A stretch of 7,058 nucleotides of DNA from JBQTHP01 sp052389755 (GCA_052389755.1 JBQTHP010000119.1:1-7058), one strand, 5' to 3'; positions 1-6,559 are shown, counted from the first letter of the stretch. The notes: generated from the letters alone by a model not told the origin. A program made the numbers and translations.

Positions 1-806
1 CGCCGCTCGACGATCCGCACAGCGCGGCGAACCTCGCGATACCGACGATCGAGGCGGCGCCCGACGGGCGCACGCTGCTGAACGGCGGGTGCTACGTCTT
101 CTCGCCGTCAGCCGCAGAAACGCAGACACGTGGCGCCCTGCGTTACTGCGCGGTCATCTCACGGGGATTCGGCGCGATCTTTCACACTCTTTTCTATCTG
201 CAGCTTACCTCGGCCCGCTCGCCCGTGATGTCCTGCGGCGAACGTCACGCCGTCCTGTTCATCAAGGCCGGGCACGGGTCGGTCACCATCTCCGGCCGGC
301 GGTTCGACGTCGCACCGACCGATGGCGTTCATGTCGGGCCGTCCGAAGCGTTTCAGCTCGACGCCGCTGCGGGGAGCACGCTGGAGGTGTTCGTGTCGAC
401 CTGCCCACACGGTGAGATCGAGTGGCCTGAAAGCATGCCGCAGAATTTCGCGGCTGCGTTTCCCTATCGCATCGTCTCGGTGGACGCCGGGCAGCGGCAG
501 GCGATGGGACCGCGATTCTTTCAGCGCCTCGTAGACAAGAGGATCGGATCTGACCTGATGACCCAGTTCATCGGGCACATTCCGCAGTCGAAGGCGGCGC
601 CGCACCGGCACTTGTACGAGGAGGCGGTGCTCATTCTCACCGGGGAAGGATGCATGTGGACCGAGGACCGCAAGGGCAAGGTCAGCGCAGGGGATGTGAT
701 CTTCCTGCCGCGCAAGCAGCTGCACTCATTGCAGGCGACTGCGCCCGGCGGCATGGACGTGGTCGGAGTGATCTTCCCGGGCGACAATCCCAGCATCAAC
801 TACTAA
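1..806 (+). CDS. Bicupin-fold protein, 5' end outside the window
   Basis: The reading frame is open from base 3 to the TAA at 804-806 (267 codons visible) with no ATG, GTG or TTG before the GTG at 225. The residues encoded before 225 (for example HTLFYLQLTSARSPVM) form the expected early beta strands of the first cupin domain, so the true start lies left of the window and 225 is internal. Two cupin domains are visible. The first, around bases 180-400, has turns such as GHGSV and GPSEAFQL but lacks the usual metal histidines. The second, around bases 590-780, matches the metal-binding motif well: HRH (603-611), a glutamate three residues later, then GEG, and the second motif GDVIFLPRKQLH ending in the fourth ligand histidine. 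Cupins of this type are metal-dependent enzymes or small-molecule sensors; the reaction cannot be assigned. The gene ends 17 bases before the TonB receptor, so it is probably the first visible gene of the same operon and may process the transported substrate. Confidence 0.82.
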   Translation, partial: PLDDPHSAANLAIPTIEAAPDGRTLLNGGCYVFSPSAAETQTRGALRYCAVISRGFGAIFHTLFYLQLTSARSPVMSCGERHAVLFIKAGHGSVTISGRRFDVAPTDGVHVGPSEAFQLDAAAGSTLEVFVSTCPHGEIEWPESMPQNFAAAFPYRIVSVDAGQRQAMGPRFFQRLVDKRIGSDLMTQFIGHIPQSKAAPHRHLYEEAVLILTGEGCMWTEDRKGKVSAGDVIFLPRKQLHSLQATAPGGMDVVGVIFPGDNPSINY

Positions 807-823
807 TAGCGGGGGGATCAATC

Positions 824-3196
824 ATGCGCTGGAAAACGAATCGTGGACGCACGTTGCTGGTGGCGGGCATCGTCGCAGGCGCGCAGACAGCCGCAGCGGC
901 CGAGCTCGAAGAAGTCGTGGTCACCGCAACCAAACGCGGCGAGACCGACGTGCAGAAGCTCGCCGAATCCATCTACGCGATCGGCGGCGCCGACCTGTCG
1001 TTGAAGCGCCAGCTGGAGTTCGAGTCGTTTGCAGGCAGCGTCCCGGGCCTGCAGTTCCAGAACCTGGGCCCGGGCGACTCCGAGTACATCATCCGTGGCA
1101 TCAATGGCAGCGGGCCTTCCGTCGTCGGCGCGTATTTCGACGAGTACGTCATCACGGCCAGCGACCAGCAGGACGGCGGCGGCAAGAACGCGGCGGTGCG
1201 TCTGGTGGATATCGAGCGGGTCGAAGTGCTCAACGGCCCGCAGGGTACGCTTTACGGCTCGAATTCGATGGCCGGGAACATCCGCTTCATGCCGCGCAAA
1301 CCGGATGCGAAGGAATTCGACGCGTACGTCGAGGCCGACTGGAGCAACGTGCAAGACGGAGGCGACGGCTACGAAATCAGCGGCATGATCAATATTCCGG
1401 CGGTGACCGACGTCCTCGCGTTCCGGCTGGTCGGTTATCGCGAGGACCGCGACGGCTGGGTCGACCAGGCTCGGCTGCAACGCACGACCGGCGCGACGAC
1501 CACCTTCGACGACGCAGCCGAGGACGTCAACTCGTCGCAGGTAACCGGCGGCCGCCTGAGCGCGCGCTGGACGCCGAACGATGTACTGACCCTCGACGCC
1601 CTGTACGTGAAGCAGGATCTGGACAGCGACGGCTCGCCGCGCTTCACCGCACGCGGTGTGCCTGCTTATCCGGACCAGCCGGCGGCGATTGCAGCCCTGC
1701 CGGGTAATACAGGGTTCTCGCCACTCCCCGGTCTCGGCGCTCTCACACCGCAGGACGATTTCGTCAATACCGATATCGCGAGCAGCCCGCGCGCGGACGA
1801 CATCGATCTCTTCGGCGCGACCCTGCGCTATGACGCCGGCTTCGGCAATTTTTCGATCGCGTCGTCCCGCTATGAGCACGATATCCGCTTCGTGTTCGAC
1901 AGCACGCCCATTCTGCTGTTCTTCGGCGTGCCGATTCCCGGCGTCACGGTACAGCCGCAGGAATTCAAGACTACGATGGCCGAAGCCCGCTTCGCGTCCG
2001 CCTTCGATTCGCCGTTCAACTTCGTCGCCGGCGCGTACTACCAGAAGGACGAGAATCAGTTCGACGTGAACGTCGTGACCACCGACGGCAACGGCAACGC
2101 GTCCGCATTCGATCCGCTGAACTCCGCCGACGCTATTCTGTTCGGAGGCACGACTTTCTTCGGCCGCACGCGCGCCGACGAAGTCGAGCAGAACGCGCTG
2201 TTCGGCGAGGCCACGTTCAAGCTCGCCGACCGCTGGACGTTGCTCGCGGGCCTGCGGTGGTCCGAGGCCGACCTGCAGTCGATCCAGGCTACGCTGCACG
2301 GGTTCGTGCCGAGCGGTCCGGCGCCCGTCGCCGGCACGCAGATCGGCACCACCGTGAACGGCAATGCCGTCGGGCTCGTGACGCAGGACGACAGCAGCAC
2401 GCGTCCCAAGATCAGCCTGTCATGGCAGGCCACCGACGATGTCCTTCTGTACACGCTGTACTCGGAAGGGTTTCGCGTCGGCGGCATCAACAACGGCAAC
2501 CAGCCGTTCGCGCCAGGCATTCCCGCCACCTTCGATTCCGACGAGCTGACCAATTACGAGATCGGCATCAAGTCCCGTTGGCTCGACGATCGTCTGCAGG
2601 TGAATGCCACGATGTTCACCATCGACTGGGACGACATCCAGGTCGAGCCGCGCGATCCCGCCGGAAACATTCCGTTCACGACCAACGGCGGCGCCGCCAC
2701 CGTGACGGGACTCGAATGGGCACTGGAAACGCTGCTCACCAACCGTCTGACGCTGTGGTTCACGGGCACGTACTTCCTGGAGCACGAGCTCTCGGAAAAC
2801 CAGCCGGTGCTGCCGGGCGCATCGCCGTTCGTGATCGTGGGCCGCGAGGGCGATGAGATACCAAATACTCCGGACATGCAGCTCTACGCGTCCCTGCGTT
2901 ATCAGACAGCGATTGCCGGCAGGAACGCATCGTTCCTCGTCGAGGCGACGTACCGCGACGAGACCAACACGGAGTTCGTCCCGGAGAACCCGTTCAACAT
3001 CACGCTCGACTCGTATACGCTGCTCAATGCCGTCGCGCGCGTGGATGTCACCGAACAGTTCCAGGTGGGAATCTTCGTGAAAAACCTTACCGACGAGCTC
3101 GCCGTCTACGACGGAATCGGCACGTTCCAGGACCCTGAAGCGATCGTGAGCGCGCAACCTCGCGCGGTCGGCGTGAACGCACGCTACCGCTTCTAG
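824..3196 (+). CDS. TonB-dependent outer-membrane receptor
   Basis: This 790-residue protein would be a 22-strand outer-membrane barrel with an N-terminal plug that imports a scarce ligand using TonB/ExbBD energy. The ATG at 824 is preferred over in-frame starts further upstream (to 650). It follows a purine-rich ribosome binding site (GGGGGGA, 811-817), lies just after the cupin stop, and begins a normal signal peptide: MRWKTNRGR, then a hydrophobic stretch, with likely cleavage after residue 26 (TAAAA/ELEE). A TonB box EEVVVTA follows at residues 29-35. The plug spans about 40-160 and includes the typical segments SVPGLQFQ, YIIRGING, VLNGPQGTLYGSNSMAGNIRF and PRKP. The barrel fills the remainder, with late strands such as LYTLYSEGFRVGG and an N-FVKNLTDE motif, and ends in RYRF, the aromatic C-terminus recognised by the BAM complex. 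Length is normal for the family. The ligand is unknown; it is not evidently a siderophore, vitamin B12 or maltose receptor. The permease directly downstream suggests an amino-acid-like or peptide-derived compound. Confidence 0.93.
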   Translation: MRWKTNRGRTLLVAGIVAGAQTAAAAELEEVVVTATKRGETDVQKLAESIYAIGGADLSLKRQLEFESFAGSVPGLQFQNLGPGDSEYIIRGINGSGPSVVGAYFDEYVITASDQQDGGGKNAAVRLVDIERVEVLNGPQGTLYGSNSMAGNIRFMPRKPDAKEFDAYVEADWSNVQDGGDGYEISGMINIPAVTDVLAFRLVGYREDRDGWVDQARLQRTTGATTTFDDAAEDVNSSQVTGGRLSARWTPNDVLTLDALYVKQDLDSDGSPRFTARGVPAYPDQPAAIAALPGNTGFSPLPGLGALTPQDDFVNTDIASSPRADDIDLFGATLRYDAGFGNFSIASSRYEHDIRFVFDSTPILLFFGVPIPGVTVQPQEFKTTMAEARFASAFDSPFNFVAGAYYQKDENQFDVNVVTTDGNGNASAFDPLNSADAILFGGTTFFGRTRADEVEQNALFGEATFKLADRWTLLAGLRWSEADLQSIQATLHGFVPSGPAPVAGTQIGTTVNGNAVGLVTQDDSSTRPKISLSWQATDDVLLYTLYSEGFRVGGINNGNQPFAPGIPATFDSDELTNYEIGIKSRWLDDRLQVNATMFTIDWDDIQVEPRDPAGNIPFTTNGGAATVTGLEWALETLLTNRLTLWFTGTYFLEHELSENQPVLPGASPFVIVGREGDEIPNTPDMQLYASLRYQTAIAGRNASFLVEATYRDETNTEFVPENPFNITLDSYTLLNAVARVDVTEQFQVGIFVKNLTDELAVYDGIGTFQDPEAIVSAQPRAVGVNARYRF

Positions 3197-3202
3197 CCCG
3201 GA

Positions 3203-4582
3203 GTGGATGCCGACAGAATTGCGGCGCGCGAGCGGGGGCTGAAACGCGGTCTCACCTCGAGGCAGCTCACCATGATCGGGATCGGCGGTGCCATCGGCAC
3301 CGGCCTGTTCATGGGCAGCGGCATCGCCATCGCATACGCGGGGCCGGGTGTTCTCGTCAGCTACGTGATCGCGGGCTTCATCGCGCTGGCGGTGATGTAC
3401 AGCCTCTCGGAGATGGCCGTAGCGCATCCGACCCCGGGATCGTTCGGCACGTACGCCGAGCTCTACCTGAATCCGTGGGCCGGCTTCCTCGTGCGCTATG
3501 CATACTGGGCAGCCCAGGTCGTGGCCATCGGCGGTGAAGCCGTGGCGATCGGCCACTATTTCAACTTCTGGTTTCCCGGATTCCCGGTATGGGCCACGGC
3601 GCTGCTGTCCGGCTTCACGATCTTCGCGATCAACAGCCGGTCCGTCGGCAGCTTCGGCAGCGTGGAGTACTGGCTGTCGACTATCAAGGTCACGGCGATC
3701 GTGGTCTTCGTACTGTTCGGCATCGCCAGCATTTTCGGCGTCGGCACCCCCGCAGTCGGATTCGCCAACTACATGGCCGATGGTGGACCATTTCCGCACG
3801 GTTTCGGCGGCGTCTGGATGGCGGTGATCATGGCGGTGTTTTCCTTCACCGGTGTAGAGGTCATCGCGGTGACTTCGGGCGAGGCGGAGAACCCACAGGA
3901 GTCGGTACCCCGCGCCATGAAGACGATGCTGCTGCGCCTGGCGTTGTTCTACTTCCTGGCTCTCGCCGTGATTCTCGCCATCACGCCCTGGAGCCAATCG
4001 GGCGCGAGGGTGGTCACCGAGAGCCCGTTCGTGAAGGTCTTCGCGACCTTCGGTCTCGGCTACGTCGCAACGGTGATGAACTTCGTCATCATGAGCGCCG
4101 CGCTGTCCAGCATGAACACCAACCTGTATCTGTGCACGCGCATGATCTTCTCGTTGGCGCGATCCGGCGACGCGCCGGCGGGTCTCGGGGTGGTCAATGC
4201 CCGCGGGATACCGTTGCGCGCGGCGGCACTGTCGACTTGCGGCGTGTTCGTCGCCGCGATGACGGCGTACGTCAGCGGCAAGGCTTACAACTACCTGTTC
4301 GGGATAGCGCTGTTCGGCACCATTCTCACGTGGCTCATCATCCTCGCCACGCACCTGCAGTTCCGGCGCAAGTACCCGGCCGAGAAGCTCGCGGCCCTGA
4401 GCTCGCGCGCGCCGTTCTCGCCGTATCTGCAGTGGCTCGCCTTTCTGCTGCTGGCGTCGGTACTGATCACGATGGGCCTCGATACGGAGTTCTGGAACAT
4501 AGCGATCATCGTGGGCTTGCCCTGGGTCGCCGTCGTAAGTGCGGCCTGGTTCATCTTGCAGCGACGCCGTGCTGCGGGTTAG
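3203..4582 (+). CDS. APC-superfamily amino-acid permease (AAT type)
   Basis: This 459-residue inner-membrane protein has about 12 hydrophobic segments, the usual size and layout of the AAT family (relatives of CycA, ProY, AroP and GabP), which are proton-coupled amino-acid importers. Visible family signatures are LKRGLTSRQLTMIGIGGAIG at residues 13-32, with the unwound TM1 motif GAIGTG at 29-34 that contacts the substrate carboxylate. The others are FSFTGVEVIAVTSGEAENP at about 213-231 (TM6 and the following conserved loop), SVPRAMK, and ALSSMNTNLYLCTRMIFSLA at 300-319. The start is the GTG at 3203, six bases after the receptor stop and in the same frame as the receptor; GGAG lies against it rather than at normal distance. 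The next in-frame ATG would cut into TM1. The very short gap suggests that translation is coupled to the receptor. Exact substrate cannot be read from the sequence. Confidence 0.92.
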   Translation: MDADRIAARERGLKRGLTSRQLTMIGIGGAIGTGLFMGSGIAIAYAGPGVLVSYVIAGFIALAVMYSLSEMAVAHPTPGSFGTYAELYLNPWAGFLVRYAYWAAQVVAIGGEAVAIGHYFNFWFPGFPVWATALLSGFTIFAINSRSVGSFGSVEYWLSTIKVTAIVVFVLFGIASIFGVGTPAVGFANYMADGGPFPHGFGGVWMAVIMAVFSFTGVEVIAVTSGEAENPQESVPRAMKTMLLRLALFYFLALAVILAITPWSQSGARVVTESPFVKVFATFGLGYVATVMNFVIMSAALSSMNTNLYLCTRMIFSLARSGDAPAGLGVVNARGIPLRAAALSTCGVFVAAMTAYVSGKAYNYLFGIALFGTILTWLIILATHLQFRRKYPAEKLAALSSRAPFSPYLQWLAFLLLASVLITMGLDTEFWNIAIIVGLPWVAVVSAAWFILQRRRAAG

Positions 4583-4600
4583 TTACGATTTGCCACTCGC

Positions 4601-5239
4601 ATGGCAACTCGGGACACACCGCAGCGGATAATCGAACGCGCCGTCGAGCTGTTCAACGAACACGGCGTCAAGGCGATCTCGCTCAATCGCATTGCCGAAT
4701 CCCTCAACATCAGCCCCGGAAATCTTCACTACCACTACCGGACGAAGGACGATGTGATCCTGGCGATCTTCGAGCGCCTCAAGAACGATCCATCCCAGGT
4801 CAGCGAACGCGATTGCCTCACCCCGACCCTGGCGCACATGCGCTGGATGTTCGAGCGATATTCGTCGCTCGTCTGGCGATACCGCTTCTTCTTCCGGGAG
4901 CTGTCGGCACTCACCGAAGAGATTCCGCTCGTGAGGCACAGCTACTTCGAGAATCGCAGAGAGCGCATGGCCGCGCTCGAGCATTTCTTCGAGACGCTGA
5001 TCGACGTCGGCGTCATGCGCCGGCCCGAGCCGCCGGCCACCGTGGCGTTGCTGGTCGCGCTCAGCTGGATGGTGTCGGACCACTGGATCTTCTACCAGGA
5101 CGCCGATCACGATCGATTCGACAAGCATCTGATCGACACCGGATTCGATCTGGTGATGACCCTCTTTCAGCCGTATCTGTCCGTGTCGCCGGCGGACGGG
5201 CTCACTATCGCTGCTCGTAAGCCTGCTTCAAACGTTTGA
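4601..5239 (+). CDS. TetR/AcrR-family transcriptional regulator
   Basis: This 212-residue protein has a normal TetR-type N-terminal DNA-binding domain. Helix 1 runs over about residues 6-21 (PQRIIERAVELFNEHG). The helix-turn-helix is at about 27-46 (SLNRIAESLNISPGNLHYHY), followed by the family-typical KDDVILAIFERL. The rest is a helical ligand-binding and dimerisation domain whose WRYRFFFREL and RRERMAALEHFF segments resemble those annotated in Pfam as TetR-type bacterial repressors with an extended C-terminal domain. The ATG at 4601 lies 18 bases after the permease stop; no good ribosome binding site is visible, so expression may rely on coupling. As the last gene of the cupin-receptor-permease run it probably regulates that operon, perhaps including itself, in response to the imported compound; this is inferred from position. 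Oddity: its last ~11 codons are the antisense of a VOC-protein remnant ending at 5205, so the C-terminal tail may have been set by a rearrangement. Confidence 0.92.
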   Translation: MATRDTPQRIIERAVELFNEHGVKAISLNRIAESLNISPGNLHYHYRTKDDVILAIFERLKNDPSQVSERDCLTPTLAHMRWMFERYSSLVWRYRFFFRELSALTEEIPLVRHSYFENRRERMAALEHFFETLIDVGVMRRPEPPATVALLVALSWMVSDHWIFYQDADHDRFDKHLIDTGFDLVMTLFQPYLSVSPADGLTIAARKPASNV

Positions 5240-5330
5240 TGTCGATCTTGTCCATCTGCAGCATGGCCTGCATGACTCGTTTCGCCTTCTCCGGATCCTT
5301 ATCGCCCAGCAGCTCGTTAATAAGCACAGT
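5205..5330 (-). pseudogene. C-terminal remnant of a PhnB-like VOC-family protein
   Basis: Read on the minus strand from about 5330 to the TAG at 5205-5207, about 41 codons encode a segment with NELLGDKDPEKAKRV, MQAMLQMDKIDIKRLKQAY and a terminal EQR. This is the characteristic C-terminus of PhnB/3-demethylubiquinone methyltransferase-like VOC proteins, where an 'ELL.D.DP.KA.RVM.AML.M.KIDI..L..A' tail closes the last beta strand and helix. A complete member is roughly 150-165 residues; upstream of this point the frame reads unrelated sequence and enters the cytochrome c gene on the other strand, so the first three quarters are missing. The remnant overlaps the last 35 bases of the convergent TetR gene. 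A working product is very unlikely. The family match is from memory of its consensus and has not been searched. Confidence 0.75.
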
Positions 5331-5346
5331 GCATGAGCACATCCGT

Positions 5347-5844
5347 ATGAGCCTCCCGAATCGTTTCGTCACTGCAGCGCTCACGATCGCCTTCAGCCTC
5401 CTGACGGCATGCGACAGCGCGCCGAGAACGCACACCACGGCTGGTAATCATGCTGCCGCGCCTCCGCTCGACGCCGACATGGACGTAGACGCGCAAACAG
5501 CGGGACAGCCCGCGGAAACTCAGCAGGCTTCCGCCGGCAGTGGCGAGCTCAAATTCAACAACTTCTGCCGGACCTGTCATTCCCTCCGGGAGGGCGACAA
5601 TCGGCTCGGTCCTTCACTGCACGGGATCATCGGCAGGAAGGCTGGAAGCTCGCCGGGCTACGCGAGCTACTCTCAAGCCATGGCCGAGTCCGGAATCGTC
5701 TGGGACGAGGCGACCTTGGACAGATTCCTTGCCAATCCCGATGCGGTCATGCCGGGCAACAACATGAAGCCGTTCTCCCGCATCCCCGAGCCCGCCGTGC
5801 GCAAGGAGATCATCGAGCACCTGAAAACGGCTGGAGAAGGCTGA
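5347..5844 (+). CDS. Class I c-type cytochrome, predicted lipoprotein
   Basis: This 165-residue protein starts at the ATG at 5347. It begins with a lipoprotein signal peptide: MSLPNRF, a hydrophobic run, then LLTAC with the lipidated cysteine at residue 22. A low-complexity Ala/Asp/Thr/Gln linker (about 23-65) would tether the domain to a membrane on the periplasmic side. The heme domain (about 66-165) has CRTCH at residues 74-78 for covalent heme attachment and His ligation. It then has LGPSLHGIIGRKAGS, SGIVWDEATLD and MPGNNMKPF with Met140 as the likely sixth ligand. This is the pattern of soluble cytochrome c2/c552-like electron carriers. An in-frame GTG at 5329 is possible but would put five unneeded residues before the signal peptide. 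Its electron partners are not encoded nearby. The gene begins close to the breakpoint of the VOC remnant, so its promoter region appears to lie in or at the edge of that remnant. Confidence 0.9.
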   Translation: MSLPNRFVTAALTIAFSLLTACDSAPRTHTTAGNHAAAPPLDADMDVDAQTAGQPAETQQASAGSGELKFNNFCRTCHSLREGDNRLGPSLHGIIGRKAGSSPGYASYSQAMAESGIVWDEATLDRFLANPDAVMPGNNMKPFSRIPEPAVRKEIIEHLKTAGEG

Positions 5845-5958
5845 GGCCGCTCTGCGCGTCGACGCGGTACACCGTAACAGATTCAATCGCTTACCAAGCA
5901 TATCTAGAAGCGTCGCGAGGCATGTCGATCCGCGCGTCCCGCGTTCGTCGTATCAGCA

Positions 5959-5978
5959 GAGCTGGTTGAAGCCAGCTC
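5959..5978 (+). other. Leader hairpin before the YCII gene
   Basis: GAGCTGG at 5959-5965 pairs perfectly with CCAGCTC at 5972-5978 around a six-base loop. It would sit in the 5' leader about 14 bases upstream of the ribosome binding site. There is no T-run after it, so it is not an intrinsic terminator. It could stabilise the transcript or be chance. Confidence 0.35.
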
Positions 5979-5991
5979 CAAATCGAAATCC

Positions 5992-5997
5992 AAGGAG
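5992..5997 (+). promoter_or_regulatory. Ribosome binding site that fixes the YCII start
   Basis: AAGGAG ends seven bases before the ATG at 6005. This makes 6005 the start, not the in-frame ATG at 5966, which would add 13 residues with no family resemblance and has no such site. Confidence 0.85.
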
Positions 5998-6004
5998 ACA
6001 CTCA

Positions 6005-6232
6005 ATGCAGTTTCTGTGCATATTCAAGCCGACCAAGTGTGATCCGCCTACTCCGCAGTTCCTGGCCGACATGGGCCAGTTCATCGAAGCGAAGGAGCTG
6101 ATCGGCGGCTTCGCGTTGATTCAGACGAAGACGAAGGCCGAAGTGATCGAATGGACCAAGCGCTTCCTCAAGGTAGCCGGCGACGGCGTAAGTGAGATTC
6201 GCAAGGTCAGTGAGGGGCTGGAAACACAGTAA
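6005..6232 (+). CDS. YCII-family protein with an internal deletion, probably non-functional
   Basis: The 75-residue product starts MQFLCIFKPTK, the usual N-terminus of the YCII (DGPF) family, and ends with KELIGGFALIQTKTKAEVIE, WTKRFLKVAGDG and SEIRKV, the usual C-terminal half. Complete relatives of this subtype are about 110-125 residues. In them the 'MG.FIEE' segment is followed by ~40 residues (LL...GL.PSA.G.RVR...G...VTDGPF.ETKE) before the IGGFALI strand. Here MGQFIE runs straight into AKELIGGF, so about 40 residues including the DGPF motif appear to have been lost without breaking the frame; the junction is near base 6090. The ribosome binding site, start and stop are intact, so a short protein could still be made, but the two-halves ferredoxin-like fold would lack central strands. 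YCII proteins are often encoded with ECF sigma factors and VOC proteins; a VOC remnant lies 0.7 kb away. A terminator-like hairpin follows. Confidence 0.8.
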   Translation: MQFLCIFKPTKCDPPTPQFLADMGQFIEAKELIGGFALIQTKTKAEVIEWTKRFLKVAGDGVSEIRKVSEGLETQ

Positions 6233-6276
6233 GGACTCCAGCGCTCGCGCCTGTGACGCAAGTCAACTGGCCAGGG

Positions 6277-6299
6277 ACGCCGCCTTCGGGCGGCGTTCT
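6277..6299 (+). terminator. UUCG-loop hairpin, probable terminator of the YCII transcript
   Basis: ACGCCGCC (6277-6284) and GGCGGCGT (6289-6296) form a perfect eight-base-pair stem closed by a TTCG tetraloop, an exceptionally stable form. It begins 44 bases after the YCII stop. The following bases are TCTACT, a weak T-tract, so termination may be partial. No T-run is present on the opposite strand side. Confidence 0.65.
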
Positions 6300-6345
6300 A
6301 CTAAAAACAGCGCGACGACGTCGGAACGAAACCTGTTCACACGTC

Positions 6346-6417
6346 CTTGCGATCCACCACGCGACCGGCAAGCGCATACGGAAGCTGCCGGTACACGTCG
6401 GTGAGCTGGTGGCGTAA
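6346..6417 (+). pseudogene. C-terminal remnant of a xanthine dehydrogenase-type molybdopterin subunit
   Basis: The frame ending with TAA at 6415-6417 encodes LAIHHATGKRIRKLPVHVGE followed by LVA. This resembles the extreme C-terminus of the molybdopterin-binding large subunits of the xanthine dehydrogenase/aldehyde oxidase family, which commonly end in '..A...ATGKRIR.LPI......L'. Upstream of about 6346 the frame stays open for some codons but reads an arginine-rich segment without family resemblance, and then runs into the terminator hairpin. Complete subunits are over 700 residues, so only the tail survives. The match covers about 22 residues, so the call is moderate; a chance match of ATGKRIRKLPV right before a stop seems unlikely. 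Confidence 0.55.
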
Positions 6418-6433
6418 CTGCGATCAACGCACT

Positions 6434-6553
6434 CTAGCGCGCACCACCTGAGAGGCGAAATAGAACGCTGCCGGTTGGGCGACCGGCGTGCGTTGAAGAG
6501 CCGGTCGCACAAACACCAGTGTGCTCCTTGGCGTCTCAGGTGGCGCGCGCTAG
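6434..6553. repeat. Long inverted repeat enclosing two hairpins (three-way junction element)
   Basis: A 20-base arm at 6434-6453 is the reverse complement of 6534-6553 at 19 of 20 positions. The one exception (A6443 opposite C6544) becomes a G-U pair in a minus-strand transcript. Inside are two hairpins. The first is at 6464-6494: AACGC/GCGTT plus GCCGGT/ACCGGC with a small bulge and a TGGGCG loop. The second is at 6507-6524: GCACA/TGTGC. GACCGGC at 6481-6487 can alternatively pair with GCCGGTC at 6500-6506, which excludes the first hairpin. The arms both end in CTAG. On the minus strand the element begins seven bases after the stop of the small HTH gene. It has no strong T-tract on either side, so it is not an ordinary terminator. 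It could be a structured 3' UTR or small RNA, or a miniature mobile element whose ends are the arms and CTAG the target duplication. It does not fit an integron attC site, because GTTRRRY/RYYYAAC ends are absent. Confidence 0.7.
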
Positions 6554-6559
6554 TCGTCT

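Noticed and set aside
818..2299. Long minus-strand open frame of 493 codons opposite the TonB receptor
   Set aside because: Its product is arginine/valine-rich with no family pattern, and the opposite strand has a full receptor with signal peptide, plug and C-terminal aromatic. It is a shadow of high-GC codon use.
3207..3242. Eleven-codon frame starting at ATG 3207 inside the permease start region
   Set aside because: It overlaps the permease N-terminus out of frame and GGAG is only a few bases away; no reason to think it is translated.
2420..4354. Minus-strand open frame of 644 codons spanning the receptor and permease genes
   Set aside because: It crosses two well-supported genes and encodes a low-complexity Arg/His/Asp/Glu-rich sequence typical of an antisense shadow.
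3589..5220. Plus-strand open frame of 543 codons in an alternative frame over the permease and TetR genes
   Set aside because: It overlaps two recognised proteins and is Arg/His-rich without domains.
5228..5239. Perfect 12-base palindrome TCAAACGTTTGA at the TetR stop codon
   Set aside because: A 12-base palindrome is expected one or two times in 7 kb, and this one is explained by the coding of the VOC remnant; no promoter is next to it.
6434..6553. Integron attC site as an explanation for the inverted repeat
   Set aside because: The ends lack the RYYYAAC and GTTRRRY core sites, and there is no integrase or cassette array.
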